Below are positions 43,401-56,100 of a stretch of DNA of 64,000 nt, piece after piece. Location: assembly GCA_004794785.1 (NCBI GenBank), contig SJOL01007501.1:1-64000 (forward strand). Direction: 5' to 3'. Position numbers and translations under genes: made by a program. Below the pieces are notes generated by a model. It did no database searches. It saw only the letters and a list, made by a program, of their open reading frames with translations, and was not told the origin of the DNA. Position 1 is the first letter of the stretch; the number at the start of each line of letters is the position of its first letter. Origin of the DNA: Opisthorchis felineus (taxonomy: Eukaryota; Platyhelminthes; Trematoda; Opisthorchiida; Opisthorchiidae).

Positions 43401-46400
43401 TAGAACCTGAAGTTGATTGCAAAAGTGTCGAACCAATCTGACCGTGTTTGCGTGTGTACTAGTTTCGTAGACCGATGTTCACCGTCTTCACTTTTGTGTG
43501 TGTATGTTGGGGTTACGTGCGAATTCCAAAACAGGCTTGTTAGCGTTTGGAACAATTTCCGGAGCTGCCAAAAAAAGAACAGTACAAAATCAGAATGACT
43601 TTGTCAAGACCTGCAAAAGTTTGTTTCGCTTAGCTCCACTTGAACAGGGGCGACACAGTTGGGGTGGAAGGGCACGCACACTCAGACAGGTGCGCTCCGT
43701 CTGAAAAACATTGAAAACTATTATTTTCGCAATTCGTTATTTTCTGCTTGAAAACTGTGTGTTGTGTGTAGCTGCTCAGTCTGAGAAATACATTCTTATT
43801 CATAACCCTCTGGACCATTGACAGCAATGTCTAACGCATACATGTTAGTATGAACATTTTGGCAGTATGCTGACAAACTGTGCTAGTATTAGGGTTGAAT
43901 GTCCTTTTTTTTCCTTGCTGCAGATAGTTCCTACAGCTAGGTGAACCAACACCAGGGAAATTGCAGCTAACAGACTTCTGAGTGCGATAGTCGGTTCAAG
44001 TGAAGCCATCAACTCATCTAATTACGGCTGGTCTCTATAGCGACAACGCTCCGGAGAGAGCGTTCGCCAGCTGTTGTAGCCCAACTTCCGAACAACTCAT
44101 CTGTACCGTTGTGTGCTTGCACACTCTTTCCTGTTCCAAGTAAACGCTGGCGAACATCGTAGGCAGTCCTACTTGAAGGATGACCCTAAGACTTTTCAAA
44201 CTTATGAGAATATTCAATGGGCAAAGGCTACGTTTCTGATTATCACCATTCTATGCAACAGGGTATTCTTCAGTCTTGGCATTTTCGCTGCGGTTTTGAC
44301 CATTAGGTGGACCGAGCGATTAGTGGTAGTCGAACACGTCAACCGTTCCGATGATAGTCACCCGGTGAAGGGAATTTCCGCACGTCAGTTGCTGTTTATC
44401 TTAAAAATGATCACGGAAGACACAGAAGACAAGCTATGGACGAAAATTCTGGTGTAGCTGAGGTTTTATATGATTAGGTTGCTGCTTAGGTGCGCTGCGA
44501 TAAAACGCGCGAAGGGCTTAAACCAGTCCGGGCGATGCAGTTTTCAATCGAGTGCGTTCTCTGAGCTTGATAATTCTGTGTCAGCGCTTCATCACCAACC
44601 GGAGCGGCCTCATCAGAGCACCGTTAGGTAGCATTATGTCATCGTCTATACACAGGGATGATGGGGGAGTTGTACAACTTCATCAGGGTTGCCATATTAG
44701 ATAACGCTTTGGCATATGAGGTCATGCCCTACAGTGCACAATGTTCTGCTAAGTCTAAAACAGCTGTTGAAGGTGACGTACCAATATCCACCGAATGCTG
44801 AGAACCTAGTCAGCCAGCGCCCACCAGGAAGAAACTCATCTCAACTAATGGGGATGCTTGAATGCTCTTCAGCTGAAAAACAGATAAGCAGATGACAGTT
44901 AAAAGCTTCACAGCAGAATTCAGTAGACCCACACCCCTATGGTTCATGCACAATGCATTATCGTCGCTGTTATGGGAGACCGGTAAACTCGGAGTATTCC
45001 AGTCAGTTGGAAATACTTCCTCCCAAATATAGACACGCTACTTTGATGTGAATGTAGCTGTCAGCCTTTGTAAGCGTACGTACCAAAAAGCACACAATTG
45101 GCGCCGTAATAAGTACCGCTTTCTCTATGATACAGTTGAAAATTGATGAGTGAATCAAAAGAGCTTGGATGAAAAGCTTCGGACAATTGATCAGTGGCCT
45201 GTGGTGATTTGGCAAGGGTGATTGCAGCTGCCTATTGGTGAGTAGCAAAAGTGTACGAGTATTTCGGATTTCTAGTTCTAATGTGGGCACAAGCCTAATC
45301 TTTAATACTTTTTATTCCGCTGTGGAAACTAGCAGTGTACATCGACCATATGGAATACACTGTTTGTGCTGAGCCTAACGGAATGTGAACATTTCAAGAT
45401 CACAAGAAAGAGTTACCACTGACTGTTTTTTATCTAAACACCAAGATTAAATTATTCTGGCAGCATGTAGTCAGGTAGTAGCTAAAGAGTAGCCAAATGG
45501 TGGTTTCGAATTAGAAGCTGTATAAATTCATGAATAAAGTTGAAATCAGTTAATCAAAAACCGTTGCAGAACTCAATTTTTGTCATTTAAACCAGTCAAC
45601 ATTGCGAATACGGCAGTTTTTCTATTTGAAATAGAGTTTGTACAGGTGGAATAAAATGAAGCTGGTCGCTTCGAGTTTTGGAACAGAAGTAATGGTTTTT
45701 GGTGTTCCGGGAGCACTCTTGTGTATAAGCAATTTGTCTCAAAGGTTTTTAAGAAATGCGCATGCATCTCAAATGTCTGAAGAGGAAACACATTAACCGC
45801 TCGCTGTTCTCACTAAAACGTAGTATTGCAAACAACAGTTTGAGTTGGCCAAGCTTGTCTCTTTTGCAGAAACAACCAGCGTTTCCCTACTCTTCTCTAT
45901 CGTCCTTGAGTACTGTCCCTTGTCCTTCCGATCAGCGGGAAAGAATTCTGAGGTTTGCGTTCCAGAAAACCGACCCTAAGGAAAGCCTAGTTTATCGTGG
46001 TAAAACTATGGGTTTTTATTGTACTAAAGGTGACACTGTTCGCCTCTATTACCATGCTTTACTGGATGTTTAAATATATTAGATTTTAATCGATCCATGG
46101 TCCGCTTGACACTTTGACGCTTTGGAACGTCTTAGATTTGCTTGTTCGAGGTGACCGAGTGAAACCAAAGGGCGTTGCTGATTGGATACTCCAGGCCCGA
46201 GGTCGACTTTGGTTGCACGCAGAGGAATACCCTGAAGAATGTCTCGGGGAGAGGGTGGGTGCTTGAATTCATATTGCTATTGCTGATGCTGCTATCAGCT
46301 TGTAAAATGTTGGTCTTGTCGAAGGTTGTGCCCATCCTGGTAACCCTGTGCCAAAGAAGACAATTTAGTGGTGGATAGGGTGATCCATTATCCTTCAGAA

Positions 46401-48889
46401 CCCCATAACACAGTCTATTATTCTTGGGTTTTCTGCTGCCTATCAGGAATCAAGGCAGTCCAACAAAAAGAGGCACTTTACAATGTTTTTTGAAATGTGG
46501 ACAAATTTGCAGAGGTTTTCTGTATGAAACCTCAGTAACCTCAGTAATAGGAACTGCATAGACTTGCCTCAACCATCCCCTGATTCAGCAGTATCAGATA
46601 AAGCAACCCAGCAAGGTAAGGGCTTGTCTTACCAAAATAATTCATCTACTATCGCTGATTTTGCTGCAGACATGCAACAGAACCCCGTGATGCGCAGAGT
46701 ATGAAGTACAGTTGAGTCTTCTGGACCCAAAATACCGCAGTTAGACAATCTGGTTTTCCGAGTGAAACTAGATCTACTCATCACCTCAGAAGCTACTTAT
46801 GAGCTCTCTTAGACACGACAGCTTATTTATTCGTAATTAGGGAGGTTTGACCCTATCACGGAATAGCAAAATTACTTCTGCTGAGTAAAAATGGCCAAAA
46901 GAGCCTTGCACATGGCAAATGCTTCCGATGTGGAGAATGAAATTCAAACTGACAAACTAGGGGGAGGATGGGAGAAAATTTCACTGTCACTTCGAAATTG
47001 CTGTCCAACTTGATTACGCTTTTGGCGTTTGCATGCTTACGGCTGTGCATGCGGGTCAGCTTACACACACACACACACACACGCCCACTCACGCACGTAC
47101 GCATATCCACCAGCCTGTTGATGTTTTCGTGGATGTACGCGCGTACGTTTAAACGGGGTGCGCTGCTCACAGGCTTTTGAAGCTGTTGGTCTCCCTTGAC
47201 GTTAACTGTTACAGGTACTAATGGACATCCTTTTGGGTTAGTGGATGTGGCCTGCATGACAATGACACAATTTTGGACAGGGGATGGGGCTGATTGGACT
47301 TGCGAATAAAAGTCACAATTGATTGTCAAAACTGACAACGACTAGTCTGTTTGAACGTCCGATTTCGTAAAAGATGATTCTGATAGACTTGCGCTTCTGG
47401 GATAAACAAGAGCCGAGATGATGAGATACATGAGAGTTGGACAGTAGATATCCAGGAGGGTAGGCAAGTTCGCTCAAAATCTGATCGGTTCTCGGGTGAA
47501 CAAATTCAAATAGTTTGGGTGGAAATTAGCAAGCGACAGTCGGCGAAGATTTGCTACCAAAGAGTGTAGAAGTTTAATGTGAATCGGCTGCGTCTTACTT
47601 CTACTGTAATGATAATCCAATTAGATAAGAAGGACGCGGTCGTAAGCTAATCGTGTCTGAATGTGGACGACAAGGGAAAGGCTAGAGGATTGACAGAATA
47701 TCTTCAAGACAACTGGACATATTAGATATGTGAATTTCTGACTAAAGATTAGTACGAATCTCGGACGTGAATCCATTGCCTTTAGATTGAAAATATAATA
47801 TGCGTGATGATGGGTAGCTGCGCAGTACGCAAAGGAAAGTAACAATGGACGGATATCGATAGGGCTGTTGTTTAGACCGTTGAGATGTCATGAAAATACT
47901 TGAAGCATTCCACTACTGACAGCGCGGGAACCGACAATGAGATCGGACCACAGTGAGAATGAAAATTTGACGTGTTTGAGCTTACGTAATATCATTTTTC
48001 ATAAACCACTGAAAGCTAAGGCAATGAATAGGTTGTGGTTAATCCTAAAGAATCTTACTTCTCACCAACGTTCTCTGTTAACTACCAGTCGGTTTCATCT
48101 AGAAGTCAGTCTTTAAGGTCACTATTACGCGGAATTTAATGTGCCCGCGCAGTCTTGAATTCAGATTTTGCGGGAAAGTGATGATGGTCTTATTACGTCA
48201 GCAGTCCAATGCGTTGTTTTGCAACTTTCTTCCTCCCCAAAGCTCTGTTTCAGATAAAAGGAAAAGAGAGATCTTTGATTGTCATGACGTAAGAGCCCAT
48301 GTGTCTTCCTCTCTTCCATACCCCAAACAAGTTTAATTCAACAGGACTGGCGTCCCAAACCATACAGGTCCATCAGTTGTGACTTAATCTACGTTGAATT
48401 TCGTTTGCCATGCAAGTGTCGGACAAAAACACACTTTATATCGTTTCAGTAGGGTTTAGTAAACATTTAGTTCATTTGCAGCTGGGTAGCGTTCCGCTTT
48501 GGACGGAAGAGCCTTGTCAGACCAGGTGAATAGGTGCCTAGGTCGATCAAGTTCTAGAGTAGACGGAGAATCAATCAGCAAGATCTCTCTTGACTAGCCT
48601 ACCACATCAGGTTTGCAAGTCGGTTAGCTGTCTTATCGGTTAGTGTAGGTGTCCAAATATTATGCTCAGTGGGTTGGGAGGGGTTTGAAATCGCCTTAAT
48701 CAGGTTGGCGTTTCTGGTCTTTCCGTTCAAGGCGCTTCGGTTGATGACTCCTCTTGGTAAATTTTACTGTTCTGTGTTGATTCACAAGTGTTACGACAAT
48801 TTCGGGGTGGCATTATGTGAACTTTTGTTAAGCTTTAGCTATTTACGTCTGATATAAGTTACTTCTGTTGATGACTCCCCTTCCCTAAT
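40456..48889. other. No recognisable gene
   Basis: Contains the (AC)10 tract and a 160-codon minus frame at 46856-47338 that crosses that tract. Other frames of about 100 codons (43229-43555 minus, 44113-44457 plus, 45756-46073 plus) show no family features. Confidence 0.5.
47063..47082. repeat. (AC)10 microsatellite
   Basis: Ten AC units followed by degenerate GCCCACTCACGCACG sequence. Confidence 0.9.
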
Positions 48890-49907
48890 CTAGAACCATT
48901 TTCAGCGCTCTCTTCTATTCTGTCCACGCTGGAATGCTTGGTGATTTCTACCGCCTAACCGATCAGCCACCGTCGCGTGAATTGTAGCCACCAGGCTCAA
49001 AACCTCAAAATATTCTAGATTTATTGCTTTCTGTATATCTAGAGCAGGTCGCGCCATTGCAGATCCTTTTGGTAGCACTCAAAATTGCTTTCTGCATTAA
49101 ACGACTCTGGTATGAAGTTCTCCAAATGTCTGTTTGTTGTTCCACTTGCCGCAAGGCGATCCCCTAATGGAATCAGCGCAGAGCGCTGAGTGGTTTTACT
49201 CTGGAAATCTTCCCACATATTAACCAATTTTAGGTTTCCCCGAAAGGCTTCTCACGTCCATGGTTTGTATGGGATAGCGGCGCCACTATCCTTCTTGAGT
49301 AACGCCTAAGCAAACTAGCTGCATATCCACCCTCTCGAAGTCTGTTCTTTACTTCATCTTGGGCCGCTACCCGATCAACGCCTCGTGTGAACAGGGTCCT
49401 TACCCGACCAAATAATTAGAAGGCAATATTACCGAATACAGCTTTAGGGTGGACGGAGGTACAATCGGATTCTGATACGCAGTGGTTTTTAGTTCCCCAC
49501 CAACCTTATGTAACATACAGCCTAAGAAGTGTATTGAATCCAAAGTTGATCCTATCGGCGTAATAATTTAATAGAGGCATTCAGACTATTAAGGTAACTG
49601 CGAATTTACTTACTTTGTCTCGTTTAACCACAAGAAGAAAATCCTCTTCATAACTCCAAAGTATCTAATTTGGGCACGAAAATCCGTTTAAAGCTTTCTG
49701 TTTGAAATTTACCCTAAAGATATTTATCAAAACCGAGGATATTGATGGTCCTATGGCTAATCCTTGTTCTTCAGCGTAAACCACACAATCGAGAACGAAA
49801 TGAGTGGGATTTAGACATGTGCTTCGATTACTTCCATTGTGTTCGTTTTGTGTGCGAGCTGTCTGGCGATAACAAATGCTTCGCTTTTCAATATAGACTG
49901 GCTTCAA
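48890..49907 (-). mobile_element. Penelope-like element 3, RT to C-terminal region
   Basis: The most complete Penelope-like copy here, minus strand. 49860-49665 reads THFVLDCVVYAEEQGLAIG then ISSVLINIF (motif B block). 49410-49300 reads RTLFTRGVDRVAAQDE then VKNRLREGGYAASLLRR, matching the conserved segment between RT and endonuclease. 49227-49039 is a 62-codon frame probably covering decayed linker and nuclease sequence, and 49060-48890 is the C-terminal block also seen at 9440-9650. Domains are in the expected order but frames are broken. Confidence 0.75.
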
Positions 49908-49972
49908 GTACTGGTAGAAATTTCATTTGAAAATTCCCCAATCCCCTCATGCTACCAAGAAACCATAAGTAG
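49868..49972 (+). mobile_element. SINE-like family 2, copy d (3' part only)
   Basis: Matches the shared 3' half: GCTTTTCAATATAGACTGGC, TTCATTTGAAAATTCCCCAA, CCCCTCATGCTACC. It overlaps the 5' end of the minus-strand Penelope fragment's open frame. Confidence 0.5.
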
Positions 49973-50104
49973 CTCAGAGGAAGAATAATTTCATAAGATG
50001 AGGAGGCCTCACTAGAAAAGCCAGTCAGTAGATGACCACGTGAGGTGGATTCCGTGAATGAAGGATGAGTGCTGCAATGTCCTGCGTAGCTGAGAGCTAA
50101 CCAC

Positions 50105-50330
50105 ACTGCTGTTCAGCCGCTCGTAGCCGGACTACTCTGTTCAAATTAATAGCCGGAGGGTCGCGGGCTCGAAACTTCATGGATTTTAGTGAGGTACACA
50201 TTTTTGATGATTCCAAATAAGAAAGAATCAGACGAACAGTGCTTTTCAGTATAGACTGGTTCCGTTTACAGGAGGACAACTCAATTGAAATTAAAAAATC
50301 TCCTCACACCAGCAACAGTGTTTCTAAAAA
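50105..50330 (+). mobile_element. SINE-like family 2, copy c (longest)
   Basis: Possible tRNA-like head with GTCGCGGGCTCGAAAC as box B at 50160, then ATGATTCCAAATAAGAAAGA, CAGTGCTTTTCAGTATAGAC and CTCCTCACACCAGCAACAG. This is the copy that suggests the family is tRNA-derived. Confidence 0.6.
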
Positions 50331-52351
50331 GTTAGCTTTATGGCACCTTTGTGCAAAGCGAGCTGGCATCAAAGCTCATTAGCATATCTAATGGTTCCAT
50401 GAAAAACTCGGAACTTTGTTGGCAATGCCGCACCAATTCCCAATACAGGTATGCGACTTTCCTGTACGGGGATTTCCGCCAAGAAACTACCCATCTCATG
50501 GGGTGGGGAACCATTCTGTCTATAATTACAAAACTTTAGCAATGACAACCAGGAGGATTCACTAACTGAAGCGCCCAGAACCAAGAGTCAAGGACCCCAA
50601 CTTGAACAAAATGATTTTAATTCCATCCCAAATCGCCGCTCCTCAGACTTGAGTGCCCACACTAACCGAAGAAATCTTTTAACCTACATCCAACACTAGG
50701 AAAATGTGCTAGTCGGAAGATATCTTGCCAACCGATTTTGAGCCTATATTAAAAATCTGTCAAACTAGTAACCTACTCAATTAGCCTGACGAAGCGTTTA
50801 TGTCAAAATCAAAACGCTGCACAGCCATAAATCAACTGATTGGTTTCCAGAGTTTTACAAAACAATTATTTCTGAGTCGGTTTAAGGCTTTTCCAATTGA
50901 CTGAAAGCACACTCCCTCAACTCTGAACATCACCTTCTTCCTATTGTGGTTTAGTGAAGCGTGATCTGCTCACTTTAATCCAACCTGTTTGTGCTTTCTC
51001 TTCAAAAAATGGCTTGTTTCTCGTTTGTTTGTCCTAGATACTGAGGTAAGACAACAAAACCTTAAATGCGCCATCTTTTTCTATACTGCATACTCACCGC
51101 CTGACTGTACTTCTATGCCACATAAAAGTGCGCTCTAGTTTACCAAGCTGATTCCGCGTTACTCCCTTGGTTCCAGTGGAAACGTTGCCAAAGTGACTGA
51201 TCAAGCACTTGTTCATCAACGGGGCACAATGCTCTTAGCTGCAAAACCTTTGCGAGTAGAATAAAACGTTTTACGCCAAAATGTTGCATTTTGTTGCATA
51301 TGTGCTCAAACCAAAAACCACCCTAATCCACGTTCACATTTTCGCAGCTCACCAAATTTCATTGTCTACTGAAACAATCATATCTCTGGCGGAAAACTCT
51401 GGTGGAATACTTCACTAGGATCACTGCGACTCCGGGATGCCTGGATATGGCTCAAAAGTTTGGACTGATATTATGAACTCAGTTGCCTGTCTGTTTTAGT
51501 CCATCAGGGACAAGTCGTAGCTTTCAAAAATTCAATTCCATTGTGCAAATACTGAGCGCCTTCATCTACGCGTTTGACAGAAAAAAACTTTAGCTGCAAC
51601 ACACACGCCGCTTATTCCGCCATAATCATGGGCACAGATCTCTTTCTCCTACATCACCGACAAACAAAACATACGTGGCGTCTGGGCCATGTCGAGAGAG
51701 CGAGACTTGTCAATCAGATTGAGAATACCCTCCGAACATCGGCATGTTGGGTGCAGCTCAGGACCGGTTGATGTTTGGCTAAGCGGCGCGCCTTCTCGGT
51801 GGATAAAATATGATTTGAAGCTTTTATTCGTACATAAGCAAAATAGCTAACAGATTCGGTGGACCACTGACTTGGGTATTAAATTCAACTATCCTGGATT
51901 GAAGTGGCGCACAGGTAGTCAGCAATTGCCAATAAATTGTCAAATTAGGATGACTAGGCTACTTTTCAATGCATGAAACTGAAGTTTTGAATAGTGATCC
52001 GTTCATGTTGGTTGTGGAAGAGAAAACATTACAATGACATTTGTGTAACTGACAACAAAAATATTCAAACATGCGAAGCTGCTACTAGTCTCTGTCTATT
52101 TATTGTAAAGTAGATCATAAAGAATACAGAACTTGGAAGAATATCCTCTTCATAAAAGCAGGATGGTTTTTCTAACCTCGAGGAAGATTAGAGTTGCCGG
52201 GAGACTTGGTATGGTGTTTCGGACAGTTCTAGGAATTCAGTGGGAGTACGGGAACTATAAGCTTTCTGAATGGTATTCCTGAAAAAATTTTCAAAATGAA
52301 GATAATGATAGCATTATGTTCGTCTGTCCAGATCTGAAAATTTAGATGCGT
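50331..52351. other. No recognisable feature
   Basis: AT-rich, without long open frames. The 65-codon frame at 51574-51771 has no motif I know. Confidence 0.55.
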
Positions 52352-52440
52352 ACAGCATGCGGTCATGGATTGGTGGTAACACGCTCGCCTCGAATGTCAG
52401 ATGTCCGGAGTTCGAAGTTTGGCAAGGCCATTTGATTTGT
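52352..52440 (+). repeat. Isolated tRNA-like sequence, possible third SINE head
   Basis: TGGATTGGTGGTAACACGCTCGCC followed 20 bp later by GGAGTTCGAA resembles pol III box A and box B. It does not close into a full cloverleaf that I can draw, so a true tRNA is unlikely. Confidence 0.3.
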
Positions 52441-52707
52441 ACTGCTGATGACCTCTAATAAGAGCGAGAGTTAAATCCAGTCTTCCCCTTCTTTGTATAT
52501 TTAACAGAATAATTGCTCAAGAACAGGGGGACAACAGTTCAAATGGGATTGATTTGAGCGTGAACTCTAAAAATTCAACAGCCACCTACAGTTACTTATG
52601 AGTAGTTTGCTCGCTGGCCGGCAAAACTTTGAGGACAATGACTTACGATATAATGAAAAAGTTGCAGGTGGTTTGCATGCTTTGCGTTTGAATTTAAAGC
52701 TATTGCT

Positions 52708-53197
52708 TTTCTTACGCAATATGGCAACCTATTTTGAATTGGCACGGTAGTAGGCTTCTACTGTGGTCTTTGACGTCAATGTTTGTGTTCTCGTATCTTG
52801 TCACCACCTCATTCAGCTTGTGCCATGAGGCGACTGACCGAGTGCTCGTGAGCGTGACATTGTGATTAGCTAGCCGCGGCAGAGTCCCGTCAAGCAGAGA
52901 CAGTTTACTCCCAACTGTACAAAAGCCTCAAGATCCTTCGGGAATTACGTAAGTACCCAACGTTCCCAAAGGATCTTGAGGCGTTTGTACAGTTGGGAGT
53001 AAACTGTCTCTGCTTGACGGGACTCTGCCGCGGCTAGCTAATCACAATGTCACGCTCACGAGCACTCGGTCAGTCGCCTCATGGCACAATCTGAATGAGG
53101 TGGTGACAAGATACGAGAACACAAACATTGACGTCAAAGACCACAGTAGAAGCCTACTACCGTGCCACTTCAAAATAGGTTGCGATATTGCAAGAAA
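52708..53197. repeat. Long near-perfect inverted repeat (0.23 kb arms, 30 bp centre)
   Basis: The left arm 52708-52938 is the reverse complement of 52969-53197. From 52717 inward I count four mismatches in about 222 bp; the outer few bases add a 2-bp indel. The centre 52939-52968 itself contains GGGAA and TTCCC that extend the stem. The arms look richer in G+C than their flanks. No frame in either arm is open. I see no convincing target-site duplication and no match to other sequence in the window. It behaves like a foldback or MITE-type element, or a local template-switch palindrome. Confidence 0.95.
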
Positions 53198-56100
53198 TCT
53201 GGTAGTTTGGCAACAGTTTGGAAGCGTCTAATTTAAACAGACAAAACGTTTAAATTCTCCGTTCACATCGGATTCTTTTTTCTCGCAGCGTATACATTTT
53301 CACCAGATGTATTCAGCTGTAATCGGTACTTTGACATTCAGGCGTCATAAAACATGTTGAGTATTATGGCAGAATTTTAAAAATAGTTTTGACCATGTCG
53401 TGTGATTTGTTGCTACTGTGGGTAAGACCCCCGGAACTCTCGAAATGATAATCGTACCTAAGAGTATATGTGTTCTTTAGGGAGGGACGTAGACTGTTGG
53501 AATTTTGCTACATCAATGTAGATGGCACCTCAATATGAACAATTTCTGCGGTCAATCGCTGTTAAAATCCATTGCTTTAGTGGATAAGCTACTCTGAGAT
53601 TACTAGCAAGTGAGTACCTCATGGCCAGGTATATCTGAAAGTGAACTAGGTCTGACATTCACAAACTTGAGCGGACTCACTTAGGTTATTGTCGTGTTTA
53701 TGCTCACTAAATTCGAGGGGGCTGGGGCTAGCTCTGTTACAAATCTTTTGAAAGCTGTTTGTACAAGAACGGGGATAGAGTGCGTCGACTTAGTGGAACG
53801 TCGTTACTGTGAAATCATAGTGCTCATTGATAGGTTAGGTGTACTGGATCAAAACTAGTCTTCCAAAAAGTTTTATCTCTGAACAAAACCTCATCTAGGA
53901 ATAAGGAAGCAAAATGGCGATCCTTTCATTTGGTCCCTTTAGTTTTAGTGAAGACCGGTCGACTCTGAATGAAAGTTTCAAATCCTCATTCTGATGTTTT
54001 TTAGGTATTAGTCAAATTTTAAATGTTGACCGCTCAAGAGCTTTGCTGCAACATCCGTCCGGACCGAAATGTCTATCGTATGTATTCAATTCCCGTATTA
54101 CTTTGAGCATTAAGTCAAGTTGGCATCCTTCCAGTGACAGTTTTTTAATGCTAGTTCACTCCAAATCAGATGAGTTATAAACAACCATTTGTGAAATTTC
54201 TCAACATTCGTTCTCTTTCTTTCTAAATCAGAGTCAACGTTTTCATAAGAACGACTGGATTCCCCGTTCGTGCATGACGGTAAGGGAGTAACGCTATAAA
54301 TAACGTCAAGGTATCCCGATATATTTAGCAAATTCATCATATACTTTACTTTTGTATTGACTAAGGATCCCAATTATGCTGCATTTAGGAATGACCTAGT
54401 CGAGCTACTCATTTTATTCACGAAAAACACACGACATCGTTATCGTCAGGCTATATCATAACCTGTCAATTGCAGGCGATTGTTTGTTTCCAAGGCTGTT
54501 AACCTGTCAGTACAATCTCCTCACATTCTGAGGAAAACAGACAAAAAGTAGTCCATCATTCGAGTATGATAGTAGGTGCACCATCTAACCAAAAACCCAT
54601 ATGGAGATGAGTCGCACGTTCGCACGAGGTGTTCGAATTTAATTCGATTGCTTCCTGTAGTTTATCATTTCACTAAAAGGTCACCGTGGCCTCGTCACGC
54701 AGGGAAACTTGTACTTTTAAATTGAAGTCCTGGGCCTATCAAGAATGTATCAGACAACCGCATCGATCGACAGCCCTAGTTCAAGTTGCCGCTTAAATGC
54801 ACTTTTCCGTGTAAGGTAAAATCGCCACAGTACTGTATAAGGGAGAATTCAGCCATGGACAGCAACCAGTCATTGATATCCTAGGCTAGACTATACAACG
54901 CGTTCTAGAGTACGTCAAGTGTTAGTCTGCTTCCAGGTCTAAAATCTGCCCACGAAGCCAGATTTACCAGGGGTGACTTATGCCGAACTAAACCTGGAGC
55001 TGAAGCTCCAAGAAAGACAACATTCATAATGATGGGCTGACATTTGGGAGCAGACAGTCTGAATGGCTATGATTCACTTTACATTACCTTTGCCTGTAGT
55101 TGCAATACCAGAAGGTACGGAACGACTCCGGTTGGGAGGATTAAGTAAACCCCACAAATTTTGGTACTCATCAATAAGCCTAATTAGACTGTACGCGTAG
55201 TTTGGTGGGAGATTTTGTTAGACAATTACCATAGGTGGAAATTGAGCTGCGTCGTCGTATATAGGTTCAATCCTCCATAAAGATGTGAAACAACCCCAAT
55301 ACGCATATCAGTGGCTCAAAAGTCTCCAAGCAGAACATCCAATTCTCTGGAATTAGTTTGGAAATAAAATGAAGTAATTCATAGCATAAATTTTCATAAA
55401 GAAACTCTGACACAGTTTCTTCATTTTGCCCAAGTAAAATGAGTATCGTATTTGCGTAAAACGATCTGATTCACTCCTAGTAAAGAAAATTTTCTAAGCA
55501 ACTGTATACTGGTGTGGAGAAGTGTCAATTTTGTCTCTTTACTGGTGTAAAGCTTTAAGTGTAGGCTGTTAGGTTTCTGACAGTTCGGGTGTTACAAGGT
55601 TCAGCAATTGCAACATGGATGCTACACCCTTGTCAACCCTTGAGAGTACCTCACTCCAGCTGAGTAAGTTTCTGTGACAATCCTACGTTTGACCGAAAAC
55701 AGTCAATCGTAATTTATTAAATAAGTAGTAGTAAGGGGAAGATTAAGTTAGGGATACTTTGTTAACTGATTTCCCCTAAATTGATCATACATCTGTAACA
55801 AAAGTGCGCATTCGAGCAGCGTTTAATGCAAACAAACTGTCAAGGGACCTCCGGCTAGAAGAACGTCCACTGGACTGAGGAATGCTAACTTTACGTAGTG
55901 AAGCTTATCCCCTTTTCCTAATCTGATGCTAACCGTTGGACCGTATGACCAATCTGCCCACGCCCTTTTGATGCGCCCTAACAAGGATGAGAGTTCCTTT
56001 GCTCGCAAGATTCTAGATGCATGTAGAGGGGCCTTTGGACACTACAATTTCTAGGTTTGTTCAAAAACGACCAATCGCATTAAACCGACCAAAAGTTTAT

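Noticed and set aside
44570..44625. CTGATGAGGCC on the minus strand, looked like another hammerhead.
   Set aside because: A GAAA strand at the right distance is missing and no cleavage triplet with a pairing helix follows.
46856..47338. 160-codon open frame on the minus strand, a possible exon.
   Set aside because: It runs through an (AC)10 repeat (as VCVCVCK), has no recognisable domain, and its possible splice sites do not give a convincing exon.
52352..52440. True tRNA gene.
   Set aside because: Box A and B-like motifs are present but acceptor and anticodon stems do not form; listed only as a possible SINE head.
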